From positions 1,426,001 through 1,490,000 of the forward strand of contig NZ_CP178208.1 of NCBI RefSeq assembly GCF_047219225.1: 64,000 nucleotides of DNA, written 5' to 3'. The notes below the pieces were generated by a model. The model saw only the letters and a program-made list of their open reading frames with translations. It searched no databases and was not told where the DNA came from. This stretch comes from IMCC45349 sp047219225 (lineage in GTDB: Bacteria; Bacteroidota; Bacteroidia; Flavobacteriales; Flavobacteriaceae). A program made the position numbers and the translations under genes. Below, piece after piece: positions 26,476 through 35,548 of the stretch (position 1 is the stretch's first letter; each line of letters opens with the position of its first letter).

Positions 26476-27775
26476 AAGATTTAAATTGTTTTAATTTACC
26501 TCTATTAGACCTGTCTAAAGAGGTTTTTCTTTCAAAAACTACATTGAGGTTTGGCTCAAGATATTTTTCTATTTCCTGTATAATTATAGTTTTTTTAGTT
26601 TTAGAAATTGGCTCTTTACTTACGTAAAGAATTTTAAAAGTATCTAAAGTGTGTTGTTCTATAATAAACTCTTTTACGTTAGCATCTTCTTCTATTACGG
26701 TTTTGGTTATATAGTAAAATGTTAATCCAGCAGCCTTTTTTCCACTAGGTAAAACGGCAATATCATTTGTACGACCAATAAGAGTTTTTAATAAGGGCTT
26801 TCTTAAAGTACTTTTTTCACATTTCACACCAATATCACCAATATCATATCTAATAAAAGGATGGGCTTTATTGTAAAGTGAAGTAATAACAACGCGTCCT
26901 TCTTTGCCATCAGGAACAGGCATGTTTTGATCGTCCAAAATTTCTACAAAAAGAGTTTCACTATTAAGTTGCCATTCATTTTTAGGGTTCTGAAAAGCAA
27001 TTAAATCAAGTTCAGAAGCACCATATTCATTTATAATAGGTACTCCAAATTGTTGCTCCATGAGTTTTTTGTCGCTTTCAAACAGTATTTCGGAAGTTAC
27101 AACACAAGATTTTAAACTAGGACAAACAGTATTAAGAATTATGTTTTTTTCTTTCAGAAATTTAGCAAATTGTACTATTGGACTTGTATAACCATTAATA
27201 AAATCAAACTTAGATGATTTAAACTTCTTAAGGCATTTTTCAAAAGCATCATCACTTAAGTCAAAAATAGAAAAACGATACCTGTTACTAAAAACATCTT
27301 TAATGCGTTCTTTATAATATCCCTTTTTATCTAAAGGAATTCCATAAAACCTAGCTTGTTTTGAGGTGTTAAAATCAATATTATACCAACCAAATCTATC
27401 AATAATCTCTGCCCAAGTTAATGCATGACAAAATTTATCTTTGGCAAAAATAAAAGGATCACCTGATGACCCAGAGGTTTTATTTATGTAAACATTTTTG
27501 TTTGTAAAACCTTTTGATAAGCGTTCTTTTAGCGGTCTCTGTAAATCTTGTTTGGTCATTATAGGAATATGCTCCCAAGATTTTATGTCAAGATTCTTAA
27601 TTAGGTTTTGATAAAAAGGATTATTGCTTTTATGGAACTCGACAATATCCATACGTTTATCTATTACATATTTTTTAAATTCAGAATCATTGAGTTTCTG
27701 AATTTTATGTAAAACTTGTTTTGCTTTGTTTATATCAAAGCCATTAAAACGTAATGTGAAGTCGAATAATTTCAA
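26468..27775 (-). CDS. CapK/PaaK-like adenylate-forming enzyme (phenylacetate-CoA ligase family)
   Basis: A 435-residue member of the CapK/phenylacetate-CoA ligase group. The ATP-binding motif NKTSGSSGDPF, the mid-protein VVTSEILFE and NEYGASELD, and RYDIGDIG are visible. Relatives sit beside capsule and O-antigen loci, and some are thought to activate an acid for transfer to sugars, but the substrate here is unknown. It is transcribed against the glycan operon and overlaps its last gene by 8 bases tail to tail. It could work on the glycan from its own promoter or just be a neighbour. Confidence 0.85.
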   Translation of the reverse strand: MKLFDFTLRFNGFDINKAKQVLHKIQKLNDSEFKKYVIDKRMDIVEFHKSNNPFYQNLIKNLDIKSWEHIPIMTKQDLQRPLKERLSKGFTNKNVYINKTSGSSGDPFIFAKDKFCHALTWAEIIDRFGWYNIDFNTSKQARFYGIPLDKKGYYKERIKDVFSNRYRFSIFDLSDDAFEKCLKKFKSSKFDFINGYTSPIVQFAKFLKEKNIILNTVCPSLKSCVVTSEILFESDKKLMEQQFGVPIINEYGASELDLIAFQNPKNEWQLNSETLFVEILDDQNMPVPDGKEGRVVITSLYNKAHPFIRYDIGDIGVKCEKSTLRKPLLKTLIGRTNDIAVLPSGKKAAGLTFYYITKTVIEEDANVKEFIIEQHTLDTFKILYVSKEPISKTKKTIIIQEIEKYLEPNLNVVFERKTSLDRSNRGKLKQFKSFI

Positions 27776-27831
27776 TTTAAAGCGACATAAAGGTTTTTGT
27801 AAATTAATTATTTTTTAAGCTTAAAAGCAAT

Positions 27832-27839
27832 TATTTTTG
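27832..27839 (+). promoter_or_regulatory. Candidate -7 box for purD
   Basis: TATTTTTG fits TAnnTTTG, 20 bases before the purD ATG. A TTTG at 27796-27799 is too far (32 bases) for the usual spacing, so only the -7 element is supported. Confidence 0.4.
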
Positions 27840-27859
27840 CAGCTTAAAACAACAACACA

Positions 27860-29131
27860 ATGAATATTTTAATTCTAGGCTCAGGAGGAAGAGAACATAC
27901 ATTTACATGGAAACTTGCGCAAAGTAAACTCTCTAATAATTTATTTGTAGCTCCAGGAAATTCAGGAACAGCACAAATTGCAAATAACGTTAATATTAAT
28001 GTTAATGATTTTGAAGCTATAAAAGAACTAGTAATTTCCAATAATATTACAATGGTTGTTGTGGGGCCAGAAGACCCTTTAGTTAATGGAATTCACGATT
28101 TTTTCTTGAGTGACGATGTTTTAAAAAACGTGGCAGTTATTGGTCCAGAAAAGGCTGCAGCACAATTAGAAGGAAGTAAAGAGTTTGCTAAAGAGTTTTT
28201 ATACAGACATAACATTCCAACAGCTGCTTACCAAAGTTTTACAAAAGATACTGTTGAAGATGGTTGTGCTTTTTTAGAAACACTAACACCTCCATTTGTA
28301 TTAAAGGCTGATGGGCTAGCGGCCGGAAAAGGTGTTTTAATTATTCAAGATATTAATGAAGCAAAAACCGAACTTAGAAACATGCTAGTTGACGCTAAGT
28401 TTGGAGATGCAAGTTCTAAAGTTGTTGTAGAAGAATTTCTAGATGGTATAGAGTTGAGTTGTTTTGTGTTAACAGATGGGAAAAACTATAAAATATTGCC
28501 AACAGCAAAAGATTATAAAAGGATAGGTGAAGGTGATACTGGTTTAAACACAGGAGGAATGGGAGCGATATCTCCAGTACCATTTGCAGGTCAAGAGTTG
28601 ATGCACAAAATCGAACAACGCATTGTTAAACCAACAGTTGAAGGGCTTCAAAAAGATAAATTACCTTATAAAGGGTTTATATTTATTGGCTTAATTAAGG
28701 TTAATAATGAGCCATTAGTTATAGAGTACAATGTTAGAATGGGTGACCCTGAGACAGAAGCTGTGTTACCTAGATTAAAAAATGATTTAGTAGAGGTATT
28801 TAAAGCTATAGATACACAAACACTTAACGAAATTGATATTGAAATTGAAGAACAATCTGCTGTAACAGTAATGTTGGTTTCTGGTGGTTATCCAGAAACT
28901 TATGAAAAAGGAAAGGAAATAACAGGCTTAGATCAAATTACTGATTCAATTGTATTTCATGCAGGTGCAAAAAATCAAGATGATAAGGTGATAACATCTG
29001 GAGGGCGTGTAATGGCTATTACATCTTTTGGAAAAGATTATAATGAGGCACTAAAAAAATCTTATCAAAATATAGATAAACTACATTTTGATAAGATGAA
29101 TTATCGTAAGGATATTGGTTTCGACTTATAG
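27860..29131 (+). CDS. purD: Phosphoribosylamine-glycine ligase
   Basis: Second step of purine synthesis: phosphoribosylamine plus glycine and ATP gives GAR. The 423-residue ATP-grasp enzyme has GSGGREHTFTWKL at the start, GPEDPLVNGI, LKADGLAAGKGV, the family signature NVRMGDPETE, and the C-terminal barrel with SGGRVMAITSFG. Length is that of monofunctional PurD. It stands between two minus-strand genes and ends convergently, overlapping the DUF6341 gene by 6 bases. Confidence 0.97.
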   Translation: MNILILGSGGREHTFTWKLAQSKLSNNLFVAPGNSGTAQIANNVNINVNDFEAIKELVISNNITMVVVGPEDPLVNGIHDFFLSDDVLKNVAVIGPEKAAAQLEGSKEFAKEFLYRHNIPTAAYQSFTKDTVEDGCAFLETLTPPFVLKADGLAAGKGVLIIQDINEAKTELRNMLVDAKFGDASSKVVVEEFLDGIELSCFVLTDGKNYKILPTAKDYKRIGEGDTGLNTGGMGAISPVPFAGQELMHKIEQRIVKPTVEGLQKDKLPYKGFIFIGLIKVNNEPLVIEYNVRMGDPETEAVLPRLKNDLVEVFKAIDTQTLNEIDIEIEEQSAVTVMLVSGGYPETYEKGKEITGLDQITDSIVFHAGAKNQDDKVITSGGRVMAITSFGKDYNEALKKSYQNIDKLHFDKMNYRKDIGFDL

Positions 29132-29353
29132 ATAAGAGTGAGAGGAAATACTCTTGTCTTCTTCGTTATTAGCATTAAACTTTTTAAGTTGCCCCATCCA
29201 ATAAATAAAAGCAACTAAACCAATAACAGCAAAAATCCAAGACAAAAAGTTTGCTGCCCACCAATTATCAAGCTCTAAAACAGCTAGAGCATCTAATGGA
29301 GCGAATAATACATTTACAAATAAGTCTTGAATAGCGTAAAAGAAATCTTTCAT
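29126..29353 (-). CDS. DUF6341 family small membrane protein
   Basis: A 75-residue protein with two hydrophobic stretches: an amphipathic N-terminal part (FFYAIQDLFVNVLFAP) and a membrane helix at about 37-57, followed by LKKFNANNEEDKSISSHSYL. I recognise this as the flavobacterial DUF6341 family, function unknown. The start is ATG 29353; an upstream start at 29380 would overlap the promoter box. It is divergent from the DUF6427 gene, a conserved pairing near upp. Confidence 0.75.
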   Translation of the reverse strand: MKDFFYAIQDLFVNVLFAPLDALAVLELDNWWAANFLSWIFAVIGLVAFIYWMGQLKKFNANNEEDKSISSHSYL

Positions 29354-29377
29354 CTTTATATTTTTATATTTACAGCA

Positions 29378-29407
29378 CAAATATACAAACTCTTTAAATG
29401 ATTACAA
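29378..29407 (-). promoter_or_regulatory. Promoter of the DUF6341 gene
   Basis: On the minus strand, TTG (29407-29405), 19 bases, then TATATTTG (29385-29378): a full match to the Bacteroidota promoter. The -33 element lies inside the first codons of the divergent DUF6427 gene (ATG 29398). Confidence 0.65.
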
Positions 29408-30321
29408 GCTTTTTTAATACATCAAAACCAGTACATTTTGTATTAGTAGCTTTACTAATGCTAATTGTATTTGTTTTCTTTAGAATTGAAGCCTTTAATG
29501 AGGAGTTTAACTTAATCAATACCTTAAGTCAAGTGGGTGTTTTTTTAGTAGTTATATTAACATTTTCTGTATTCGCATTTTTGGTGGGTAAAAACAACCT
29601 AACTCAAAAAAACAGTTACAAAATTTTATTGCTTTTATTGCTTTTTGCAACACTTCCAGCAACACTAATGAACGATAATATCATTCTATCCAATTTTTTT
29701 ATTGTATTAGCATTAAGAAGATTGGTTAGCTTAAGAACCAATATAAGGATAAAGAAAAAACTTTTTGATGCTGCTTTTTGGATTGTAATTGCTTCTCTGT
29801 TTTATTTTTGGGCAATATTATTTTTTGCACTTATTATTTTAGCTCTAGTTTTATTCTCAATAAGTCAATTTAAAAACTGGATTGTACCTTTTGTGGCAAT
29901 TCTTACTGTTGTAGTTTTATATGTGTCATATCATATAATTGTGTTTGATTCTTTTGGAGAAATTAATAACTATATAGCAAAAATAAGTTTTGATTATACA
30001 GGTTATAACTCCATTAAAATGATAGTAGGTATAACTGTAATTTCGTCTTTAGGTTTGTGGTCTAGTATTTTTTATATTAATGGTTTAAAAGAAAAGGCAA
30101 GAAATCAAAAGCCATCATCAATTTTAATACTGTTTACATTATTAATAGCAATTTTAATTGTTGTATTAACAAATGGTAAAAGTGGAGCAGAGTTTATTTT
30201 TATTTTTGCACCATTAGCTATAATTTTAACAAACTACATTGAAGCTTTGAATGAGAAGTGGTTTGCTGAAGCATTTATATGGTTGTTAGTAATAGCTCCT
30301 TTTGTAAGTTTATTGCTGTAG
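29398..30321 (+). CDS. DUF6427 family integral membrane protein
   Basis: A 307-residue protein made of about eight to nine hydrophobic helices with short loops, for example residues 13-30, 45-63, 78-95, 120-150 and 163-183. It has no catalytic motif that I recognise; the family is known from flavobacteria without an assigned role. It starts 44 bases from the divergent DUF6341 start, and overlaps the end of upp by 12 bases tail to tail. Confidence 0.75.
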   Translation: MITSFFNTSKPVHFVLVALLMLIVFVFFRIEAFNEEFNLINTLSQVGVFLVVILTFSVFAFLVGKNNLTQKNSYKILLLLLLFATLPATLMNDNIILSNFFIVLALRRLVSLRTNIRIKKKLFDAAFWIVIASLFYFWAILFFALIILALVLFSISQFKNWIVPFVAILTVVVLYVSYHIIVFDSFGEINNYIAKISFDYTGYNSIKMIVGITVISSLGLWSSIFYINGLKEKARNQKPSSILILFTLLIAILIVVLTNGKSGAEFIFIFAPLAIILTNYIEALNEKWFAEAFIWLLVIAPFVSLLL

Positions 30322-30969
30322 TTTTATGCCAAATGCCAAATCTCCTGCATCACCTAAACCAGGAACAATATAACCTTTATCATTTAGTGTTTGATCAATA
30401 TCACTAATCCAAAGTTCTGTATTTGCAGGAAATTTATTGTCAATATAATTAACCCCTTGTTGAGCGCCAATAACACTTAATATGTGAACTTTTTTTGGAA
30501 CACCATACTGTAGTAAAGCATTGTAAGTTAACGCAAGTGATTGACCAGTTGCTAGCATTGGGTCTGCAAGGATTAATGTTTTACCTTCTAAGCTTGGACA
30601 TGCTGCATATTCTACCAAAATTTCAAAGTCATCAGAGTTTGATTTATGATGCCTATAAGCTGAAATAAAAGCGTTTTCAGCTGAGTCAAAATAATTTAAA
30701 ATTCCATTATGTAATGGTAAACCAGCTCTTAGTATAGAGCAAATCACAATATCTTTTTGTGGTAAAAAAACACTTTTTGTGTCTAAAGGAGTGGTAATAT
30801 TGGTAGAGTTATAATCTAATGTTTTACTCATTTCATAAGCTAATATTTCGCCAATTCGCTCAATATTCCTTCTAAAACGCATTGCATCTTTTTGAATTTT
30901 AACACATCGTAATTCACTTAAAAATGTATTCAATAAAGTGTTTTGATTAGAAAGATTATGTACTTGCAT
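30310..30969 (-). CDS. upp: Uracil phosphoribosyltransferase
   Basis: Salvage of uracil with PRPP to UMP. The 219-residue enzyme has the PRPP-binding loop LILADPMLATGQSL, the SILRAGLPLHNG segment, and the C-terminal YIVPGLGDAGDLAFG, which contacts uracil in this family. Its length fits Upp. It reads away from the DUF4254 gene, with a 66-base divergent gap that contains that gene's promoter. Confidence 0.95.
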   Translation of the reverse strand: MQVHNLSNQNTLLNTFLSELRCVKIQKDAMRFRRNIERIGEILAYEMSKTLDYNSTNITTPLDTKSVFLPQKDIVICSILRAGLPLHNGILNYFDSAENAFISAYRHHKSNSDDFEILVEYAACPSLEGKTLILADPMLATGQSLALTYNALLQYGVPKKVHILSVIGAQQGVNYIDNKFPANTELWISDIDQTLNDKGYIVPGLGDAGDLAFGIKLQQ

Positions 30970-30984
30970 GTTAATGGTTTTATA

Positions 30985-31017
30985 TTGAAGTAAAGTTAAT
31001 AAATAGCAGTATATTTG
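30985..31017 (+). promoter_or_regulatory. Promoter of the DUF4254-GT9 pair
   Basis: TTG at 30985-30987, 22 bases, then TATATTTG at 31010-31017, 18 bases before ATG 31036. This fits the Bacteroidota consensus and lies in the upp divergent gap. Confidence 0.6.
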
Positions 31018-31035
31018 TGCTTAAATTTGAAAGAT

Positions 31036-31644
31036 ATGTTCTCAGAAAAAGCTAATTCAATATTTCAAGATGCGATAGCTACTTATAAAGTATTAAACAC
31101 TATCGACCAACCTTTTGAAAATAAGTATGATAAAAACAATGACGTTATTGCACATTTGTTATACAGAAAGTGTTGGATAGATACTGTACAATGGGCTTAT
31201 GAAGATATAATTAGAGACCCAAATATTAATCCAGATGCAGCTTTAAAGCTAAAACGCATGATTGATGCTTCTAACCAAGATAGAACAGACACAGTAGAGT
31301 TTATAGATAGTTATTTCTTAGATAAATATAAAGATGTTGAGGTAAAAGAAGATGCTAAAATTAACTCAGAAAGTCCTGCATGGGCAATTGATAGATTATC
31401 AATTTTAGCACTAAAAATTTATCATATGCATCTAGAAACTGTTCGTGATGATGCATCACAATCACATAAAGACGCATGCCAAAAAAAGCTGGATGTTTTG
31501 TTAGATCAACGTGTGGATTTATCTACTGCAATTGATGATTTATTAGAGGATATTTCAAAAGGAGATAAGTACATGAAAGTCTATAAGCAGATGAAAATGT
31601 ATAATGATGATGAATTAAACCCTGTACTTAGAGGTCAAAAATAA
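31036..31644 (+). CDS. DUF4254 domain-containing protein
   Basis: A 202-residue helical, soluble protein with many conserved charged residues (ANSIFQDAIATYK, RKCWIDTVQWAYEDIIRDP, NQDRTDTVEFID). It fits DUF4254, a Bacteroidota family that is regularly next to heptosyltransferase-like GT9 genes, as here. The role is unknown; the pairing suggests lipopolysaccharide core synthesis. ATG 31036 is preferred over GTG 31015 because the -7 promoter box ends at 31017. Confidence 0.8.
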   Translation: MFSEKANSIFQDAIATYKVLNTIDQPFENKYDKNNDVIAHLLYRKCWIDTVQWAYEDIIRDPNINPDAALKLKRMIDASNQDRTDTVEFIDSYFLDKYKDVEVKEDAKINSESPAWAIDRLSILALKIYHMHLETVRDDASQSHKDACQKKLDVLLDQRVDLSTAIDDLLEDISKGDKYMKVYKQMKMYNDDELNPVLRGQK

Positions 31645-31671
31645 CAACCTTTTATTAGTGCATCGTCTTTA

Positions 31672-32703
31672 ATGCCTAAGCAAATAAATCACATATTAGT
31701 TATACGCCTTTCAGCAATGGGAGATGTAGCAATGTCTGCACCTATAATTAGAGAGTTAAAATCAAAAAATCCAGAATTAAAGATTACCATTTTAACACGA
31801 GCTTTTTTTAAGCCTTTTTTTAGAGATATAGAAAATGTACACGTTTTTGAAGCTGATTTAAAAGGAAGGCATAAAGGTGTTTTAGGCTTATACAGGCTGT
31901 CAAAAGAACTCAAAAAGATACAAATAGATGCTGTTGCAGATTTGCATAATGTTTTACGTAGTAATATTTTAAAACTGTTTATTAACGGGATACCTTTTGT
32001 TCAAATAGATAAAGGTAGAGCTAGTAAAAAAGCATTAACTTCTGGTAAAATATTTAAACAGTTAAAAACAACTCACCAACGTTATGTAGATGTATTTTCA
32101 CAATTAGGATTTAAGCTAAATATTAGTAAGCCAATTTTTTCTAAAAAAGTTGAATTAAATGTCAAACTAAATAACATTATAAGTAATTCAAAAAGTAATA
32201 TAGGTATTGCACCTTTTGCAGCTTTTCAGAGTAAGGCTTATCCATTGGGTTTAATGGAACAGGTTATTTCAGAATTATCAAAAACTAAAAATATTTTGCT
32301 TTTTGGTGGAGGTGCTTCGGAAACCGAAATTTTAAATTCCATAGAGACTAAGTACGATAATGTAACATCCTTAGCCGGAAAGCTATCACTCGACGAAGAG
32401 CTAGATATAATATCTAATTTAGATGTTATGGTTGCAATGGATTCTGGAAATGCACATATTGCTGCAATGTTAGGAATTCAAGTCGTAACACTTTGGGGGG
32501 TAACTCATCCTTATGCTGGTTTTTATCCTTTTAATCAAGATATTGAAAACGCACTTTTAGCAAATAGGGAAATGTATCCTTTAATACCAACTTCTATTTA
32601 TGGTAATAAATTTCCTGAAGGATATGAAGACGCAATAGCGTCAATTCAACCAGATAAATTGATAGAAAAAATAATTGAAGTACAAAAAAAAGCCTTACAA
32701 TAA
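31672..32703 (+). CDS. Glycosyltransferase family 9 (LPS heptosyltransferase-like)
   Basis: A 343-residue GT-B transferase of the ADP-heptose/LPS heptosyltransferase family. ILVIRLSAMGDVAMSAPIIREL is the typical N-terminus, and the donor half has GIAPFAAFQSKAYP, FGGGASE, SLAGKLSLDEEL and MDSGNAHIAAMLG with VTLWGVTHP. It should build the inner core of lipopolysaccharide at the cytoplasmic face. It follows the DUF4254 gene after 27 bases. Its stop codon lies inside the loop of a minus-strand terminator. Confidence 0.92.
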   Translation: MPKQINHILVIRLSAMGDVAMSAPIIRELKSKNPELKITILTRAFFKPFFRDIENVHVFEADLKGRHKGVLGLYRLSKELKKIQIDAVADLHNVLRSNILKLFINGIPFVQIDKGRASKKALTSGKIFKQLKTTHQRYVDVFSQLGFKLNISKPIFSKKVELNVKLNNIISNSKSNIGIAPFAAFQSKAYPLGLMEQVISELSKTKNILLFGGGASETEILNSIETKYDNVTSLAGKLSLDEELDIISNLDVMVAMDSGNAHIAAMLGIQVVTLWGVTHPYAGFYPFNQDIENALLANREMYPLIPTSIYGNKFPEGYEDAIASIQPDKLIEKIIEVQKKALQ

Positions 32704-32712
32704 AGTAAGGCT
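32684..32712 (-). terminator. Terminator of the minus-strand oxidoreductase gene
   Basis: Stem AGCCTTAC (32691-32698) with GTAAGGCT (32705-32712), 6-base loop, and an A-run at 32684-32690 that becomes a T-run on the minus strand. It lies over the stop codon of the GT9 gene. The same stem recurs at 45074-45095. Confidence 0.8.
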
Positions 32713-32871
32713 GTATCTAAACGTTTAATAGACAATAGTAATTCCTTATAATTAATAGCTAACGTTTAAATCTCTACTAATATATCTTATTTATATAGCT
32801 TATCAAAATTCTTTTGTAGGATTTGTATTATAAGCCCTGATATTTAATATTGATTTAAAGCTAATTACAAA

Positions 32872-33927
32872 TTAAACATCGTCATAATCTACAACAACTG
32901 TTGGAGTTGTAGGTTGTGCTTGACAAGTTAAAATTAAACCTTCTGCTAGTTCATTATCTGTTAAAATATTGTTTTGCCTCATTGTTACTTCCCCTTCAGT
33001 TACTCTAGCAATACAACTACTACATATACCACCTTGACATGAATATGGTGCATCTATGTCTTCTGCTAAAGCAGCCTCAAGAATGGTCTTTTTTTGAGAC
33101 ATTGTAAATGTTTCTTCCTCATCATCGACTAAAACAGTAACTTGAGTTTCTCCGTTATTGCTTACTATTGGAGTATCGTTAGTGGCAGTTGAAGTAGTAA
33201 ATAATTCATAGTGAATAGTGTCTTTAGAAACACCATTTTCAACTAAAACATCTGTAACATTATTAATCATCTTTTCAGGGCCACAAAGATAAAAAGCATC
33301 AATATCTATGTGTTTGTAATTGTTTTTAAGAATAAAATTCACTGTACTTTTTTCTATACGGCCAAATAGTGCATTTTCTTTTTCCGATTGACTAAACACT
33401 TCGTGTAATTCAAAACGATCTAAGTAATTGTGATGAAGCTCTAGAATCTCGTTAAAGAAGATCGTGTCTTTAGGTGTTTTATTACCATATACCAGAATAA
33501 ACTTGCTATTAGGTTCTTCTTCTAAAACCGTTTTAGCAATACTCATAATTGGTGTTATCCCACTTCCAGCAGCAAAAGCAGCAATATTTCTAGTTTTGTT
33601 AGTGTCAGGTTCAAATATAAAACGACCATTTGGTGGTGCAACTTCTAAAGTGTCACCAGTAGTTAATTTTGTATTTGCAAAAACTGAAAATAGACCACCT
33701 TCAACAGCTTTAACAGTTACTTTTAAAATACCACTTTTTGGTGAAGAACATAAAGAATAATCTCTTCTAATATCATTGCCATCAATTTTTGTTTTAAGCG
33801 TTATGTATTGGCCAGCTTTAAACGTGAAAATAGATTTTAATTCGTTAGGAACATTAAAAACAATACTAATTGCTTTTTCAGTTTCTCTAATAATTTCTTT
33901 TATAATTAGTTTATGGAATTGTGCCAT
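32872..33927 (-). CDS. Flavin and 2Fe-2S oxidoreductase (PaaE-like ferredoxin-NADP reductase family)
   Basis: A 351-residue electron-transfer protein with three parts: an FAD-binding barrel (RRDYSLCSSP), an NAD(P)-binding domain (AFAAGSGITPIMSI, YLCGPEKM) and a C-terminal plant-type 2Fe-2S ferredoxin with C-x4-C-x2-C in YSCQGGICSSCIAR and a further Cys in LTCQAQP. The layout is that of PaaE, the reductase of phenylacetyl-CoA epoxidase, but no paaABCD genes are here, so the real partner is unknown. I start it at ATG 33927 (MAQFHKLIIKE); a longer reading from 33966 would cross the promoter box. Confidence 0.88.
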   Translation of the reverse strand: MAQFHKLIIKEIIRETEKAISIVFNVPNELKSIFTFKAGQYITLKTKIDGNDIRRDYSLCSSPKSGILKVTVKAVEGGLFSVFANTKLTTGDTLEVAPPNGRFIFEPDTNKTRNIAAFAAGSGITPIMSIAKTVLEEEPNSKFILVYGNKTPKDTIFFNEILELHHNYLDRFELHEVFSQSEKENALFGRIEKSTVNFILKNNYKHIDIDAFYLCGPEKMINNVTDVLVENGVSKDTIHYELFTTSTATNDTPIVSNNGETQVTVLVDDEEETFTMSQKKTILEAALAEDIDAPYSCQGGICSSCIARVTEGEVTMRQNNILTDNELAEGLILTCQAQPTTPTVVVDYDDV

Positions 33928-33941
33928 GAAATATTTTTTTG

Positions 33942-33949
33942 CAAAAGTA
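33942..33949 (-). promoter_or_regulatory. Candidate -7 box for the PaaE-like gene
   Basis: TACTTTTG on the minus strand, 14 bases before the ATG at 33927. I found no TTG at the -33 distance. Confidence 0.45.
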
Positions 33950-34060
33950 CGGAAGGATTTAATCACAGCTTATATTTTTAAGTAAAATTTATACTAGTTG
34001 TTTATTGTGTGTAACAAAATAGTATTTTTAGATACCTATTCAATAAACCAAACCAAAAAC

Positions 34061-35536
34061 ATGATTAAACGATTTATAAGTCTTGAATGGAAGCAATTTA
34101 GAAGAGCTTCTTATTTTCAAAAAGGACTAGCTATTAAAATTTTACTATTTCTAGCAGTATTATACTTTGGCGGAATTGCAGTTTTTATGGGAGCAGTTAT
34201 GTTCTTTGGACTAAAAAAAGCATTCCCAGAAATAGACCCTGTGGTTATGGTAAATAACTACTTAATTTATTGGGTGTTTTTTGAGCTAATGATAAGATAT
34301 TTTATGCAGCAACTGCCTGTGATGAATATTAAGCCAATGATGATTATTCCTATAAAAAGAGATTCTGTAATTCACTTTTTACTAGGTAAAACAATGATTT
34401 CGTTTTTCAATTTTATTTCGTTTTTATTGTTTCTGCCTTTTTCTATAGTTTTATTGGTTAAAGGTTATCCTGTAATTAATGTAGTGCTTTGGTTTTTTGC
34501 ACTAATGTGTATTACCATGTCTGTCAATTTTCTAAATTTTTTAGTAAATAAAAGTAATGCAGTTTTTTATGGCATTGCATCTTTACTTGTTGCGGTTTTA
34601 ACCCTAAGGTATTTTAATGTTTTTGATATTACAGAACCTTTTGGAGTTGTTTTTAATGGGTTGTATAATTATCCATACCTAGTAATAGTTCCTTTAACAA
34701 TAATGATTGGGCTTTATAAAGCAAATTTTAATTTTATTAGAAAAGGATTTTATTTAGATGGTGCCATATCTAAAAAAACAAAAGAAGCAAAAACCACAGA
34801 TTTATCTTGGATGGATAGATTTGGTAATATTGCTCCTTTTTTGAAGAATGATATAAAAATGATTTCAAGAAATGCTAGACCAAAGCAGGTAGTTATGATG
34901 TCGTTTTTCTTCCTATTTTATGGGCTGTTCTTTTTTACGCAAGATGTTTACATCGAAAAGATGCCTTATTTATTAGGCTTCGCTTCAATATTTATTACAG
35001 GAGGATTTCTTCTAAGTTTTGGGCAATTAGTACCATCTTGGGATAGTGAGTATTATAAAATGCTTATGAGTCAAAATATACCTTATAGACAATATTTAGA
35101 ATCTAAATGGTATTTAATGGTGTTTGCAGTAATAGTTTCGTTTATTTTGAGTACGCCATACATTTATTTTGGATGGGATATATATTTAATAGTTGCAGCA
35201 GGCGCTTTATTTAATATTGGTTTAAATACCTTCATTACTTTGTTTGGAGGAGCCTTGAATAGAGTTCCAATAGAATTAAACACAAAAGCAAAAGCCTTTA
35301 GTAACACCAATGGCTTCAACCCAACTCAATTACTTATTGCATTGCCTAAAATGATATTACCTATCATTATCTTTTTTATACCATATCAATTTATAAGTTT
35401 TAATGCAGGCATTATAACATTAGCGTTATCTGGAGTTGTAGGCATTTTATTTAAGAATTTCTTCTTAAACAAAATCGAAGACATTTATCAAAAAGGTAAA
35501 TATAAAACAGTAGCAGCTTTTTCAGAAAAAAAATAA
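34061..35536 (+). CDS. DUF5687 family protein (ABC exporter membrane subunit)
   Basis: A 491-residue integral membrane protein with about ten to twelve hydrophobic segments, beginning MIKRFISLEWKQFRRASYFQ. It fits DUF5687, an ABC-2-like permease family of Bacteroidota. The partner ATPase gene follows 12 bases later. ATG 34061 is chosen because the 21 codons upstream (from 33998) read as unlikely protein and the conserved start is MIKRFISLEW. The substrate cannot be inferred; there is no peptidase or other accessory domain. Confidence 0.85.
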   Translation: MIKRFISLEWKQFRRASYFQKGLAIKILLFLAVLYFGGIAVFMGAVMFFGLKKAFPEIDPVVMVNNYLIYWVFFELMIRYFMQQLPVMNIKPMMIIPIKRDSVIHFLLGKTMISFFNFISFLLFLPFSIVLLVKGYPVINVVLWFFALMCITMSVNFLNFLVNKSNAVFYGIASLLVAVLTLRYFNVFDITEPFGVVFNGLYNYPYLVIVPLTIMIGLYKANFNFIRKGFYLDGAISKKTKEAKTTDLSWMDRFGNIAPFLKNDIKMISRNARPKQVVMMSFFFLFYGLFFFTQDVYIEKMPYLLGFASIFITGGFLLSFGQLVPSWDSEYYKMLMSQNIPYRQYLESKWYLMVFAVIVSFILSTPYIYFGWDIYLIVAAGALFNIGLNTFITLFGGALNRVPIELNTKAKAFSNTNGFNPTQLLIALPKMILPIIIFFIPYQFISFNAGIITLALSGVVGILFKNFFLNKIEDIYQKGKYKTVAAFSEKK

Positions 35537-35548
35537 TAAAATATAACC

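Noticed and set aside
32704..32871. Repeated ACGTTTAA elements (32717-32728 and 32761-32770)
   Set aside because: Only two short AT-rich copies in a 168-base gap downstream of two convergent genes; no promoter to regulate, likely chance.
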